Below, piece after piece: positions 11,861 through 26,201 of a stretch of 64,000 bases of DNA. The translations under genes and the position numbers were made by a program. Position 1 is the first letter of the stretch. Each line of letters begins with the position of its first letter. Under the pieces are notes generated by a model. The model ran no database searches. It was not told the origin of the DNA and worked only from the letters and a program-made list of their open reading frames with translations. The stretch lies in contig CAUJNA010003287.1 of assembly GCA_963377175.1 (NCBI GenBank), forward strand, positions 126,501 to 190,500, written 5' to 3'. The stretch is from Effrenium voratum. Its lineage: Eukaryota; Sar; Dinophyceae; Suessiales; Symbiodiniaceae.

Positions 11861-11912
11861 GGTGGGTGGGTGGGCGGGCGGGCGGGCGGGTGGGTGGGTG
11901 GGTGGGGTGGGT
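11861..11912. repeat. G-rich tandem repeat (GGGT/GGGC)n
   Basis: About twelve consecutive units of GGGT or GGGC form a potential G-quadruplex tract just upstream of the exon-like block at 11,668 (minus strand). Confidence 0.85.
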
Positions 11913-12414
11913 TAACCTTCTGCAAGGTAAAATGGTGGAACTCCACAGCGCAAAACAGCAAAGCAGTTAGTTGAGCCTGGCAATGTCATTGTTCCCCCTT
12001 GAATCAGATCACCAAAGCCCCTTGGAATAGACCGCTGTTTTAACCCCAGCAGCCATGGACAAAAAATAAATGCCACTCCTTTCTTGGCTTTGCGACAAGG
12101 GACAACCCACTGGACACCCCCAAACAAAGTCAACCCCCAAAACTTTGAACAGTCTGGGGGGTGTTCAAGGGGTGGTTGCTTGTCTACCCTCCACAAGAAC
12201 CAGGAATTCAAATCCAAATCACCAATTAGGGCCAGCTCACAATGTCGGTTTGGAGTCCTTTGGCCTTTTCTCTGGCTGCCCTTGGTTTCCCTTACCTGCC
12301 CAACCTTGGCCAATTGCCGCGCTGAAAGCTGGGCTCGTGACAAAATCGAGCCGAGACCCAATGGCTTTGGCTGTCTTTTTGGTTACCCTGACCAACCCAA
12401 AACAAGGGTACCTT

Positions 12415-12417
<3 letters not shown>

Positions 12418-12454
<37 letters not shown>
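12418..12454. repeat. (CA)n microsatellite
   Basis: About 18 CA units followed by CGCGCG. Confidence 0.95.
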
Positions 12455-12455
<1 letters not shown>

Positions 12456-12563
12456 GCGACAAACAAAACAAAAAACAACACCACGTTCAACAAATGGGTC
12501 CTGTAAAAACGGTAACCTCCAAACAGGTGGGGCACCGAGCCTTTTTTGTTGTTTCTTTCAAAA

Positions 12564-12625
12564 ACTCAGTTCCTGAGTTGGCGGGCCACACATATTCCAA
12601 ACTTGTTATTTCCCAAAATGGCCCA
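12564..12625 (+). repeat. Interspersed repeat family B copy
   Basis: ACTCAGTTCCTGAGT, a perfect-armed small palindrome, is followed by TCCAAACTTGTTATTT and CCAAAATGG as in other copies. Confidence 0.5.
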
Positions 12626-13194
12626 AACCTGAAAAGTGGCTAAAATGCTTTCAAACGGAACTCAGGAAGTGAGACGTGTCTTAACGTTAACGAAACATCT
12701 CCTGTGAACCGACAATCGGGTCCAAGTCTCAGATACCCAGTGAGCATTGGAGAAAAAAACAACATCCTGTTTTTGGTTGGTTGACTTTGAAGCAATCGGA
12801 ACCCTTCCAAAAAAACAACAAACCAACCCACTGGGCAACTGGGAAGTGAAACCCTCATTAGTTCCTAAAATGCTCCAAAACGGGACTCGGGGGTCATGTA
12901 GACTCTACTTGGTTGCTGTTGACCCCCCTTCAAAAAGTGGAAAACTTCTTGGGGGTTTAGTGGAAACCACATTTATTTCAACCAAAAAGTGAAAGTATAA
13001 AGATCCAACCCAATAGCAGTCAAGTCTAGGTACATTCTCTCAGTTGTTCAGTGACCCTGGAAAAAAGGGACCCCTTTTTGGGGGAAGACCATTTTTAGTG
13101 GGGCAGCCAAGAGGGAAAATCATTGGTGCCACTGAACAACTGAGTCTAGGTGCGTCTTTTTGTTTGAACGAGACGCCAAGAGAAAGACCGAAAC

Positions 13195-13303
13195 GCCGCC
13201 ATCTCTGGCGATCGCCTCCGCCTCCGCAGCCCGCTTCAGGGCGGCGCGGAGCCGACCCCGGGGGCTGCCCAGCACCAGCCAGAGGCGCATCCGGACGGGG
13301 CGG
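13195..13303 (-). CDS. Putative host exon
   Basis: The minus strand reads RPVRMRLWLVLGSPRGRLRA and then ALKRAAEAEAIARDG. It is strongly Ala/Arg rich with G or C at nearly every third position. It directly abuts the GGGGT minisatellite on its 5' side, so the acceptor may lie within the CCCCA repeats. Both boundaries are approximate. Confidence 0.42.
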
Positions 13304-13385
13304 TGGGGTGGGGTGGGGTGGGGTGGGGTGGGGTGGGAGGGAGTGGGGGGTGGGGGGGGGGGGGGTTTGAAAGGGGGGGGAGGGA
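13304..13385. repeat. (GGGGT)n and poly-G tract
   Basis: Several GGGGT units followed by long G-runs form a G-quadruplex-prone tract. Confidence 0.85.
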
Positions 13386-15219
13386 AGCATTTAGACCTTG
13401 CAAGGTTGAAAAAAACAGAAGGCCAAAGAAGGAAGGTGACTTCAAGAACATGTCAACGGTTTTAGACGCTTGCAAAAACAAAACACTGCCGAATTAAAGG
13501 TGACCTGAACGAAAATCAACTCCCAAAATGGTTTAGGGAACCTCTTTTTTCAAAAAACAATATACATCACCAAACATAATGCCTTCAACAAAAGCCTCTC
13601 CAACAAGAGCGTTGGTTTTAGAACTGGCAGTTTGCAGATTTAGGGACTCCCCCCTTTGAGCACCAAGTCCAAAATAGGGGGCCTTCAAGCCACAGGCAGA
13701 ATCGCTCTTTCGCGGCTCCGTCAAACTTGCTTGTCGCGTGCTTCTGAGCCTGCAAGTCAAAAGATGGACATGGTCCGTCCACACATTGAAGCACAACTTC
13801 AGATGTTTATTTTTTTTTGTGTGCCCCCCCCCCAAAAAAAAATAAAATAAAAAAAAAATCAAGCCCTGCAAGAAACAAACAAACAGATACTCCCTTAAAG
13901 AAACCCTCACCTTGACCAAAACTAACTTCTACACAAACTCATCGGCGAAACGACACGGGCAACATCTATGGTGAACACGAATACCCTAATTGCCTGTCAC
14001 GAAGAGATGCCTCTGTCACAGTGCTCTACCAACTAGATCCTGACATGTGGCTGTGGGTCAAAGCCCATGGATCCGATTTTGGGGTAGGTGCACCAACCAG
14101 TTTAGTCTATTTTAGTCTGGTTCACTAAGATTACGGGCTTTTGACCCATGGCCATGTGATTCTACCACAGAAACATCTCCTGTTGCGGGCTCGCTGACAA
14201 GGCACCTGTCTGAACGGCGCGGTCCCTTGCTACATCCAACGCCAATCGGAGGCAATTCCGTGTGTCCCTCACCTCTGACACCTGGGTGAACTCCATAACG
14301 CCTTAAGGAAGGAACAAATGGCACGGATGTAAGGCTGCGTGTGTACTGCCACACGGAACCTGACACATACAGCCCTTTCAAAGGTCAAGAAAATCATAGT
14401 CTCTGCTCAGAGTGCAACAAATGCGGGTGTGCCAGCAGGTAGACCCAACTTAAGAGTGTTCGCTCAAGGAGCCACTGAACAATAGTTTGGTTTTACCCAT
14501 CATCACCACGCCCCTTCAAACCAATGGAGCAAAGTCTCGGCCGCAAGGGTCCATGAAAGCGAGGAAACTGGGTGCCCGCCCCGAAGAAGGCCTTTTGCTG
14601 GATCACCTTATGTTCCTGGAGTCTCATTCTGACCCGTGGAAAAAGGGGTTGTGGCCCCATTTTGGGTAATGACCCCATTTATGAAGGGTCATGACTCCAA
14701 ATTCAAAAATGACACAGCCGCTTGTATCTTCTGGAACATCCTCGTCGAACAGCTCACCTGGGAAGTCACCAACTTCCACAGTGACGAAGGTAGAAAACCC
14801 CCTTTGGGCCCCAGCGGATCACCCCAGTGCCGGCGCTGAAGTTACCAGCCGCGTAGTCCTCTCGCACGATCCTTGGTGCCCGGGCTTTTCACCCGGGACT
14901 GTGGTCAAAAAACCTTCATGCCAAGGGCTAACCCTGGCCCTAAGCCTGTGATCAAGTTGAAGTTAGAAGGAACCATTGACGTTTGCGCTGCGCACAGATA
15001 GGAAGAAAGGATGAACGCACGCGAGAAGACATGCGCGGGCATGTTGGCGCGGTAGTAGAAATCGCGAAACAGAGTGACCCTCCAAGCGGGTGTTGGCGTC
15101 TCCGGCTGGCTGAAAGTTGCCCTGATCGCGACGTTTCTCGCAGCGGTTTCGGAACTGGTGCGGAGCGGTCTTGGAACGTCGTGGCGTTTCGCCGCATCAG
15201 TTTGCGTTGCACTTCGGAA

Positions 15220-15390
15220 GCCAGAGGTACAGATTGCATGGCAAGCGCAGCACTTTTGCACAGGCGCAGATTGCGTGGCAGGCGCAACACTTTGGCAATG
15301 GAATGAGTGCTTCGGAAATGCCATTGGGGCACGGACGCGCGCAGTATCCCGGGCGGATTTTGTGGCAGGCGCAGCACTTTTGCAGAGTCA
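15220..15390. repeat. Degenerate repeat around GGC(A)GGCGCAGCACTTTTGC
   Basis: GCAAGCGCAGCACTTTTGC (about 15242), GGCAGGCGCAACACTTTGGC (about 15278) and GGCAGGCGCAGCACTTTTGC (about 15364) are three related words. Each is preceded by a TGCATGGCA / TGCGTGGCA / TTGTGGCA string. Confidence 0.5.
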
Positions 15391-15394
15391 GGGA

Positions 15395-15960
15395 AAAAGA
15401 AAGAGAGAGAGAGAGAGAAAGAAAGAAAGAAAAAAAAACAAAAAGAAAAAGAGCACAAGAACAGAAAAAGATCGAGAAAAAAACAGAAAGAGGAATAAAA
15501 TAAGGAAGAGAGCCATGCGGGAAAAGAGAGAGAGAGATAGAGAACACAAGTGGAAAAATAAGGGTAAACATAGCAATGATAAAGACACAGATAAAGACAA
15601 AAAGGAGAAAGAAAAGAAAGAGGAATAAGAGGACAAATAAGAGAACACATAAAGAAAAACTGAGACACACAAGGAAACCGGAGGAGAAAAGATAAGGAAA
15701 ACGAGCAATACATAGATAAGATAAATGGAAAGAAAAGACAAACAAACAAACAAATATCATGATTCAGGAAACAACCATGCAGAAAGGAGAGGCAAACACA
15801 ACACAGAATAGTACAGAAGAACAAGAAGAGAGAGAAAGGACAAAACAAGAAAGAACAAAACATAACAAGAGCAAAAGCAAAAGCAAGAGCAAGAGAAAGA
15901 TTACGAGAATGAAGGGAAAGGGGAAGAGAAAGAAAGAGGAACAAACAAACAAAAACATGT
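15395..15960 (+). repeat. Purine-rich (GA/AAAG) low-complexity tract
   Basis: Over 500 bases are almost entirely A and G with occasional ACAAAC. Long ORFs on both strands here (Lys/Arg/Glu-rich or Phe/Leu/Ser-rich) come from composition and are not genes. Confidence 0.85.
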
Positions 15961-16194
15961 TAAATTATACAAGTCTGACTCTGACATTACCCCCCCGGCT
16001 CTCTGGTAAGCCAAGGACAGAAAAAAAATATTGGGCCTCATGGCCAAAGCCTGCTCCCCAGACCGCCCCCCATTGGAGCCCTTCACCTGTTCCTCCAAAA
16101 CCCCAACGGTCCACTGGTTGCGGTCATTGGCAAACGCTGGCTGGGGATTCCTGATGTCTTGTTTCTGAATTGTGGGATTGCAGGAGCAATGCAA

Positions 16195-16372
16195 AGGTGT
16201 TCCATTTAAGAAGAATCAGGATCAGTGTTTGGAAACCATGTATTTTCGTTTGTCTGCCAGGTTGATGAATCGGATTCCAGGATCCGCAATCCACTGGTTG
16301 ATCTTGATCACGGGTGTCCCATTTTTTGAAGAAATCTGGATCAGTTTTTGGAAACCATGTATTTCTATTAAT
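16195..16372. repeat. Direct duplication, spacing about 117 bp
   Basis: GTGTTCCATTTAAGAAGAA-TCAGGATCAGTGTTTGGAAACCATGTATTT matches GTGTCCCATTTTTTGAAGAA-TCTGGATCAGTTTTTGGAAACCATGTATTT further on. Confidence 0.65.
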
Positions 16373-17071
16373 AGCGGATAAATCGAGGTCGACATGTCCC
16401 CATGTTAATACTCTGTCGGCGTAGCAACGCTACGAGCAGACTAACGGTCTAACTGCGATAAAGCCTCAAACAAGTGGCGTGTAGGCAGGATGGCGGGGGG
16501 GCACAGTTTCACAATGAATGGGTTCAAGCCGACCGAATACCCCCGCCGCGATGCACGGAGTTTGCCATTGAACCCCCAAATCTATACACCGCGCACACAC
16601 ACACACACACACTCGTCTTAACAATCTAAAATTGACCCCACTACCACCAAACATCTACTGGAAAGAAAGGTTTAGATTGCCCCTTCTTTCAAGGCAATTT
16701 TCCTGCCATTTGCTCCTCGGGGGTTCATTGAGCCTTAAGAAGATGTAACATAGTTCCAAAGAAATCGCAGGGAGCGCCCACAACCCTTTGACCTGATACA
16801 TCAACTTTCTGAAGCCAGGTGAAAAATCGGCTGACGCACTAAAGTGACTAGGCTCCAGTTTTCAGAGCTTCCCAAGAGCAAGATGTGCAAAAACTGTTTC
16901 ATATGGGTGTGTCTTGTTTTTGGGGACGATTTTCCCTCACTTGCGCGAAGGACCAGGACATACAATGTTTTGGAGCCTTGACTAAGCTAGACCACAAGGG
17001 ACAGGTGAAAAGGTGGGCTTTGGACAAGTGAGTATTTGGTCAACCGCAAACTGTACCATTCTTGAGGCTAC

Positions 17072-17163
17072 CCAGGTGACAGCGCACACTCTGGGCTTCC
17101 GCTCTGGGCGAACTCGGGGTCCTGCTTTCCAGAGAAGACCTGACCCAACGAAGCCGTCCTCAT
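17072..17163 (-). CDS. Putative host exon
   Basis: The block lies between the acceptor CTCAAATGTAG and the donor GTAGCC on the minus strand. It reads MRTASLGQVFSGKQDPEFAQ and then SGSPECALSPG. The other two frames are less protein-like. The family is unknown. Confidence 0.5.
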
Positions 17164-17679
17164 CTACATTTGAGCGCCCAAAAACTCATTGACTGTTGCT
17201 TTTGCCAACATAGCTGTAAGCTGTGTATAGGCCTTATTATCATCCTTGTCAGGCAGTAGGATCACCTACTAGAATGGCGCTTTCGTGCTTTTGGAGGTAA
17301 TTCCAATTTGCAAGACGACCAACAAAAGGTTCTGAAAGTGATGGCCTTCGGCGTTTCATGTGGGTTTGTGCTTTTGGTGGGTACCCTTTTGGGGTGGTTT
17401 TAGCTGGAAACAGAAGACGTGCCCAACATACCATTCGGCCGCAAAGGGCCAAATGGTGGCCAGCATTCCATACATGAAGTCCCCAATATGTGCAGAAAGT
17501 AAATGGAAGACCTATGCAATTTGCCGCACCAGGTTCAGCAAAAGACACCTCCCAACTCTACGTTCGAGCTCCGTGCAAGACAATGAAAGCCAAGCAAGCA
17601 GCGCCTTGGCAAGCAAACCCGCTTCAAGAAACCAATCCGCGAGACGCAAACAGGGCCTGGCTGCGGCACATCGGAGCAT

Positions 17680-17816
17680 TGGGCCACGCAGGTTTCAGCA
17701 AATGTTGGTTTGGCTTTTGCGTGCGCGGGCTGCGTCTTTGCAGCGCTTGCAACGACGGCCAGTGTAAGCCGGATGCCACGCAAAGCAGCCTGATTCACCT
17801 CGTCAAAACTGCGCAT
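17680..17816 (-). CDS. Putative host exon, ends uncertain
   Basis: The minus-strand frame reads SFDEVNQAALRGIRLTLAVV and then ASAAKTQPAHAKAKPTFAE. Ala/Lys-rich text and GC-rich third positions fit the set. Donor and acceptor were not resolved. A plus-strand frame over the same bases is also open, so strand is not certain. Confidence 0.33.
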
Positions 17817-18435
17817 TGTTGTTCAGCATGGAAGGCAGTTCCCATCAGCAGCCCCCACCATCGCCCGCATCACCGGACCACCGCGCCCACGCCTGCCCAC
17901 CTCTACGTAAGGAAAGCGAGTGAATCCGCACACGCGCCTGGGTGGGAACCACCTGATTCTCCGTCTTGTTCCCAAACTGGCCTGCAGGGAAGCGCATGGA
18001 TTCCACGCAAGCCGTCGCCATTTTTGTGGTCTAAAATGGTAACCGTTTCCTTTGAAATTCCCTTCGAAACACCAGTCGAAATGATGTTCTAAGCCATTCT
18101 AACGGGGTGATGTGGAAGAGCGGACGGTTGAAGAACGCCGGTTCTCGTTTCACAACGTTTGACCATCTGCTGAAACAACCTCCTTGTGGCCCCTTCAATG
18201 GGGATGAAGGTCTTGTAAAAAAGCAAGGTTGCAATCAATCCTGGTGGCCCGCGGAAGTGTGGTTGCGTTAGGGTGGTGATATATGGTATACGCATAAAGC
18301 TTACCCCTCTGAAGAAACATCGCTGTTGCATAATCATGTCCTTAAAACAATAACAAGGCGAGAATCATGGGAGAGGGGGGGAGAATAAATACATAGTTTG
18401 CCCTTGTTTAATCAACTCAGTTAAAACACTTCTAA

Positions 18436-18468
<33 letters not shown>

Positions 18469-19756
18469 TATATTATGCATGTATGTAGGCCGTATTATAC
18501 TCAACTAAACCAATTAGTAGACCAGACTCAAAGAAGGTTTTGGGCGCTGACTCAATTCGCTCAGGCGATCAAGCGCTTGGTCCGCCTTTGAAGAGCGCTC
18601 CCGGCTGGGCCGGGTCGTCCTGCTTGCTATAGTCTCCCCAAATTTGGCCTCAAGCCGATCGAGCTCCATGGGAAACATTGTGAGACATCGGGCAGAGCCT
18701 GTACCAAAGGTTCGCCATTTCATTGTCGGTTTAGAGATACCTTGGGCCATTGGAAGTTGCAGCCCTTAGTGGTCCTCAGTGCCGTGGCACCGCGAGTCAC
18801 CGCTCGTAACGTGTCTCTAAATGAAAGCCCAGGTGCGATCCATTCACCTCGTGCTTTGGGTTGGGAGTGACATAGAAATCATGGAGAAAAACCCTGCTGC
18901 ATATGAGCCGGGGTTGTGTGTGTATATGTGTGTTTGTTTTGCATTGTTGGTTTTTAGTGGGAAACCAAAAGGACACCCTCAATTTGTAGGGTCCCCCTAT
19001 GCTGACCAACCATATACTCACTTGTTGCACGGTCGATTTTGCATGGTTAAGCAGATCGTAAATACCAGCTTTTGGTCACAGGTTGGCCCTACATTTAAAA
19101 GAAGCAAATATCTGCACAGGGTTACTCGGAAAGGTGCATGAACCCCCCCGAATATTTTCTGAAGTTGCGTGGACCGTTCCGGCCACCAAACGGGCATATC
19201 TCCTTTTGATCCTTGACATATATGCGCATAGTCGAAAGGCCTCCCGCCTTAATTGGATGTGCGCCAAAGGGTCCTTTTTGAACCGCGCCATGGACACTTA
19301 GAGTTTAGCAACCCAAAGACCTCAACATTTCCATGAGCTTCAATCTTCACAGGGGACGAGCCCTACCAGTCCCAAATTCATTTGATGAAACAACTCATTT
19401 TGACCCTGCCTCTAAAAGGGAACCCGTAAAAAAGGGTGGCGGTCATCCACCATGCGCCGAAACCCCGGAACTGGACCATAGACTGGCTATGTCGACAACG
19501 AGCCTCAACTTGGATCTCCAAAAGTCTGTCTAGATTCTGCAACATGTGTTTCCTACCCGTAGCAGCATTGGACACTCTTCAGGAATCTGGATGTTCGAAT
19601 TGTGAATATTAAGACTCGGTTGCTTTCTGCTCCCCTGCTAAAGGTTTTACTTATCAGTGGTTTAATGGAAAGCCCATTGGTTGGCAAAACAATATAAAGT
19701 CCTAACATCCAAGCAAAACGCACCAAAGAAAAGGAGGTGTCAAATACTTTGCGTAC
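17817..19756. other. Host DNA without a clear gene
   Basis: Short GC-rich pieces near 17,850-17,920 and 18,530-18,700 could be further exons, but competing frames on both strands prevent a call. A family D repeat lies near 18,950-19,015. Confidence 0.35.
18438..18476. repeat. (TA)n microsatellite
   Basis: Alternating TA with two GTA interruptions. Confidence 0.9.
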
Positions 19757-19902
19757 CTTCGAGGTACCTACAAACTCCAAACCGATCGGGGGCTCGGGCC
19801 CTTCGGGATTGGGAGATCCTGGCCACGGCTGATTTTTGCTCGCGGATTCCCGAAGCGCAAAGGGCAGCTAGATTCCTTTCCCATTCTTTCAGCCATCGTT
19901 TT
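19757..19902 (-). CDS. Putative host exon
   Basis: The minus strand reads RWLKEWERNLAALCASGIRE, then QKSAVARISQSRRARAPDRF. The acceptor is CCGGTTTTTGAAG. Two possible donors, GTACCT (exon end 19768) and GTACGC (exon end 19757), lie 11 bases apart. The pattern suggests a basic amphipathic helix. An in-frame stop lies just before the acceptor, as expected for an intron edge. Confidence 0.52.
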
Positions 19903-20484
19903 CTTCAAAAACCGGCCATTTCCCCGGGGTTTTGTTGGTGGCTGGAAAGAAGGGGGAAGTTACCCCTAGAACAATCACCTTCATTTTGAGTCACAAAACC
20001 CTAGCCTCAAAATGGGTCCCAAAGCCATGTAAAAAATGAAGAGGGGGCTGCACCTATTTTTGGCTGGGACTATTGATTGCTATCCTGCACTTTCCGAGGT
20101 TTTGATTGGGCTCATTTGCCCACTTTGACCTGGGAATTTGGTTAAGCTGTCCGGCCCGGCAATGGCAATTTGGTGGAACGTACCCAATGCCATGATCCGC
20201 AAAACCTCCATTTGCAAAGACGTCCCCAGCCAAAAGTGGGGACACATTCCCATGCAGTAGTACCAGTAAAATTATTTGGCTTCAAAACCAACAGGGGAAA
20301 ACAACACATACTCTGAAACGCAAATGGACGATCATGGAAGTGAACAGCAGGGTCCCCCAAAGGGCAAGTCGTCAAAAAAAAGAAGTCTCAAACTGGGAGA
20401 TTCTCCAAAATAAGTAGATCTCTTAGTTTGCCTTTGCAACAACCCAAAGAAGGTGCCGTCAACGGGGACAAAAGAAAACCACGC

Positions 20485-20562
20485 CTGGAGACTATGGTTC
20501 GGAATCTCAACAAGTGCTTCCCATGCCAGCTCCCCACACCCAATCAACCACTCGATGGCGTT
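20485..20562 (-). CDS. Putative host exon
   Basis: The frame NAIEWLIGCGELAWEALVEI then PNHSLQA follows the acceptor-like GTTGGCTTGTGAG. It ends at CAG before GCGTGG, which would be a GC donor. The exon may extend at either end, because the frame stays open (PLACE upstream). The family is unknown. Confidence 0.45.
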
Positions 20563-20604
20563 CTCACAAGCCAACGGGGAGGATTGTGTCTAAAAACAAT
20601 CTAC

Positions 20605-20736
20605 AAGTACTCCTTGGCCGTGCTCAGGATCTGTGCTCTGCCACTGCTCGTTCTCCGTCTGCTTCTGCTTCTTCCATGCGTGCCAGTTCTTCCAGTAGAG
20701 GTTCTCCTTTCTCTTCTTTCCTTGGGTGTTTTTTTT
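20605..20736 (-). CDS. Putative host exon, Lys/Trp-rich
   Basis: The block is exactly 44 codons between the acceptor CGGAATTTTCAG and the donor GTAGAT. It reads GKKRKENLYWKNWHAWKKQK and then QTENEQWQSTDPEHGQGVL. The other two frames are open too because of purine bias. The Trp-containing frame is preferred because both ends are then phase 0. Confidence 0.45.
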
Positions 20737-22587
20737 CTGAAAATTCCGGGGCGTCGCCGGAAGGGCCATGTGCCCTCGAAGCCCATTGACAGGTCAACCT
20801 GCATACACATCGGTGCTCTTGACCAAAAGAGCACGTCATCCTGCCGCAAAACGAGCTGCTTGCTCCATTGGTGGACAAAAATCTAAAAAACAAACAAGTA
20901 AATTTCCTAGCATGGGTGTTTGTCAGCATTTTGGACCCCTTTGGTCTGGCTGTTGGTCGGGAGCACCCTTGTTTCCCCAAGCACCAGGACATGGTCCCTG
21001 ATTTTGAGAAACCTGCAGGGTTCTCAGACAGGTTTCTTAGACGCCTTGGACCAAAAGGACAGAATCCCATTTGGGCGGCTCGTCTGTTTTCAAGGGTACC
21101 ATTTTCTTTGGGGATTGGTTTGAAGCAGGGTTGTGGGAAATGACCACTTCTGTGATACAACAAAAAGGGATTCCCAAAGACTAACACCCCATAGACAGGG
21201 GGAGATTCCCTTGTATCACAGTGGGAATAAACCCCTTGATTCCAAAACCCTGCGAAGGAAGATCATCTTGAGAAAGTGCTGTTTCGACGGCCCCTTTCCC
21301 ACTTCAACGGAGGGTCCAATGCTTCGGGGTGCAAATGCCAATAATCCAAAAAACTCAAGAAGCAAAAAACTCAAGAAGACAATTATATCCCACAGCAGAG
21401 GACCCACATCGTAAACGAGCTTGCCCCAAGGTGAGCTTACCAAAAAGAAAGACAAACCCCACTGCGGATTGCAACAGAACCCACCTATGTTGTCCACCCC
21501 TGACTAAAGAATGTGTTTGCCAGGACAAACACATGTTGTGGTTTGTTGAACAAAAAAATGGGGGGATCCTACAATTTTTGGCTTTGCTTTGGTTGCCCTC
21601 AAAAACAAACACCTCCATACCCTGGACAATCGGTTCGTCGCATTTGGGCAAGGAGATACCCAGATCGGTTCGTCGCGAACCGCGTCGGAGGTGCATAGGT
21701 GTACAACTTCTTCTTCTTCCCGGTGGGTCTTGCCTCACTCGAGTTGGACAAACGAACAAGCGGGGATACGGAGGGAGCAAGGACATGGGGGGATTCCCTT
21801 GGCGCCATTTCCCATATCAAACTTAGTCAAGGTGCATTTAGGGGGAATCCTCCCGTACCCTTGAAGGAAAAACCTCACCCTGAAACATGCCTTGGGGAAG
21901 ACCAAAGTAACAGGCTGAGGTGTGGGGCCCCAGGAAAATCCAAAACTTTGGGGTGCCAATTTTGGTTGGCGACAAGCCGGGGGTTGCGGCACGCAAACAC
22001 ATTTTCCCTGGGACAAAAAGAGGGTGGTGTGGCATACAACCTCCACTTCTCCTCACACGCCACCTGCTCTGATTGAAAGGGAATTGATCTGGAATTGATG
22101 GAGGAAGTAGTTGCTTTCCTTGAGAAACACGCAAGTCTAAAGTTGGATCGTTTGGTTCAACACAGGTTGGTGGCGTCTTTTGGGATTTCCCTTGATAGTG
22201 AAGAGCATCCAAAATGGGGATCTACATACATGTCTGACAGTTCCATGTTTTGACACTCCCGAACGGGGCTCCAGCTGTGCGAAATCGCTGCGCTGATCCC
22301 AAAGTGAAATTTCATGCATCGCCACGGCTACTTTGTCACGTCAATTTGTATGACTGAAAGTGGGCGCAAACCTCAACAAAGAGACCCCAACAAAATGCAA
22401 AATTGGGAGTCGCTGGATTTACAAATGCGCACTCACATCAGATTTCTCCCTTACAAGGCTCCTTGCACGAGGTGTGCCTGTTTGCGGCCTTGTTGACAAT
22501 TTGACAGCGCCCAAAACCCATTTGAATACAAACTTTTACAACCATCTGAGTAGAACCCAAAGTCAGAAGGTTTTTGAAGCTGCTAAT
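20737..22587. other. Host DNA without a clear gene
   Basis: No exon could be supported. A short direct repeat, ATCGGTTCGTCGC, occurs twice near 21,629 and 21,664. Confidence 0.4.
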
Positions 22588-24222
<1,635 letters not shown>

Positions 24223-24703
24223 GGTTTGCGAGTTCTATAAATTATCCAAGTGGGAGGGAGATCCTCAAAAAATAGGAAACGACCCCTGTTGGTTGGTATT
24301 TAGAGGGATACAACACGAAACCCTCCATTTGAGAGACGAAACCACAGCCGTGACCCCAACACACCAGCGCCGCAAAAAAGGCGATCCGAGGGGTGAAAAC
24401 TCATCACAGAAATGGTTGCCCTTGAATGTCTGGGGTGCTCCCGTTGCCCCCCGAACAAGCAAAAGGTCGCTAGACTTTTTGCAATGGAAAGCCCAGAGCC
24501 TTTGAACGCCTTGGATTTCACACCCGATGAGCCCAAGGCACCCCTCTTCCGGGTGATCCTTCATGCGGCAAATGGATTAACCCATTAAAAGGAAAAAAAA
24601 AAAAAAACACACACAAGAAAACCACAGATGTTCTGAAACCCCAGATGCGTCACCGTACCCCAAGCCTAGAACTTGTTTCCGTTCCTGTTCCTGGTTCATT
24701 TGG

Positions 24704-24800
24704 GTGTGTCATTTTTTGAGGGCACCTTTTTGTGTGGGTGTAAAAGGACACCAAAAGGACAACCACCATTTTGGGGGTCCCCTGAAAGAGACACGCCCCA
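24704..24800 (+). repeat. Interspersed repeat family D copy
   Basis: TTTTTTGAGGGCACCTTTTT, then a GTGGGTGTAAAAGGACACC segment, then AAAAGGACAACCACCATTTT, then GAGACACGCCCCA. Related copies lie near 8,140-8,245, 18,950, 27,713, 33,705 and 42,335. Confidence 0.55.
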
Positions 24801-24949
24801 CTTGGGCCAAGGACAAGGACCCTTAAACGGTGACCCTTTACAAATGGGGTCATGACCCCTTTCGAGTAGTCTTCCCCATTTTCGTCGAGGTTGGAAAGAA
24901 AAAAACATGACAAACAACGGGTATATTCATTAAACGATTGTCACATCTG

Positions 24950-25100
24950 GGCGCCCGTGCCACCTCAACCATCAACCGCCCGCTGGCATCATACTGGCGG
25001 GTGCGACCCCCCCAAAAAACACACCTCCGGTGCCCAAAATCTTTGGAAAGCTCCCGGAAAGAGAGGCGTCGCCCACATGAACGAGAAAGTGCCACTTGGG
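24950..25100 (-). CDS. Possible host exon
   Basis: The minus-strand frame reads SRSCGRRLSFRELSKDFGHR and further on QYDASGRLMVEVARAPRCDN. An acceptor-like GTCGCACCCGCCAG lies in the middle, so this may be one exon or only its 3' part. A GTGGCA donor candidate lies near 24,960. Boundaries are not settled. Confidence 0.3.
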
Positions 25101-26201
25101 TCACTTGGGTCTTTTGCAAAACTTCAACTGCCCAAAGCAGTGTTGATTGGATTCCACCCACAAAGGAGGGGGGGAGTTGGAGGGACTGTTGGGCTCCCAA
25201 ATGCATCCCTCGGCGCAACAAGGGGCACTTATTTCGGCCCAGTGCTTTGAGGCAAGGCAGTATAGTAGGTACTCAGGTTTAACCGACTCATGCAAAACCT
25301 ATGGGCGTTCTGGAACACACGCAAGCCTATGCATCCCTGGGGGACAAAACTTGTGGTACACGGAAGGACACATATTTCTCAATGGTGTCGTACATTTCGC
25401 AGAACCTACTTTTAACATGTGTTTGGAGACGGTATGATAGATCAGAACACAATGGACAAGTGCGATAGAGCTCGCGTCCATTTCGGACTTAACCTCAACA
25501 CATCAATAGGAAACTCAAGGGTGGAGATTTGCAACCCCTCATGCCCTTCATTTTCCCTTCACAGGGTCCCAATAAAATGCGTCCCCATGACAAATCCCAA
25601 ACCTCGTTTTGGTCATGTCCACATGGTCAATTTGGGGGATCCACGGGGGACAATCTAAGATTCGGAAACAAACACAGGGGACTCTCTATATGACTTACTC
25701 GTTTGACTGCGTCAACGTTAGAGAAACCAGAAATGCTGAGCTTCCTTGTGATTTCCCTTTAAACGAGTACCCCCCCAAAAAAAAATAATCCACTGAGGGT
25801 TCGCCGCAGATGGCGAAATCCGTCCAACCTGTATGCTTCCAGAGTCCATCACTGGAAGCCGAAAAGTATCAAGTCCGGAAACTCGCAGGCAATATGTCCT
25901 CACCCCCTGAAAATGAACAAGCCAGCATCCTCACGACTGCTTTTTGGACAGCCCTTGGAAACAGCAGTCGGAGGGTGCTGGAAGAAAACAACACAAAAAG
26001 CAGCATGCCACGACGGAGATTATTGGCCTATATCCGGGGTACGGCAAATCATATGCTCAGATTCCGATTCACGTTTAGTCTACCCAAAATCGCAATTGCA
26101 GGTTTGTCCAAAATAGGGCACGGATCCACCCCCCACAAAAATGGTTTTCCTCTGGGTTTGCTCCCTTTCAACTGACCCCAAAACAGGTATGCTCAAGACA
26201 C

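Larger units (their letters stand above)
13386..17071. other. Host DNA, repeats and low-complexity sequence
   Basis: No gene is called. The region includes A/T-rich homopolymers near 13,830, a GC-rich block at 15,000-15,390 with a recurrent word, a purine-rich tract to 15,960 and a local duplication near 16,200-16,370. Confidence 0.5.

Noticed and set aside
14952..15944. 330-codon Phe/Leu/Ser-rich ORF resembling a membrane protein
   Set aside because: It is the complement of a purine-rich low-complexity tract. The opposite strand gives Lys/Arg/Glu-rich ORFs of similar length.
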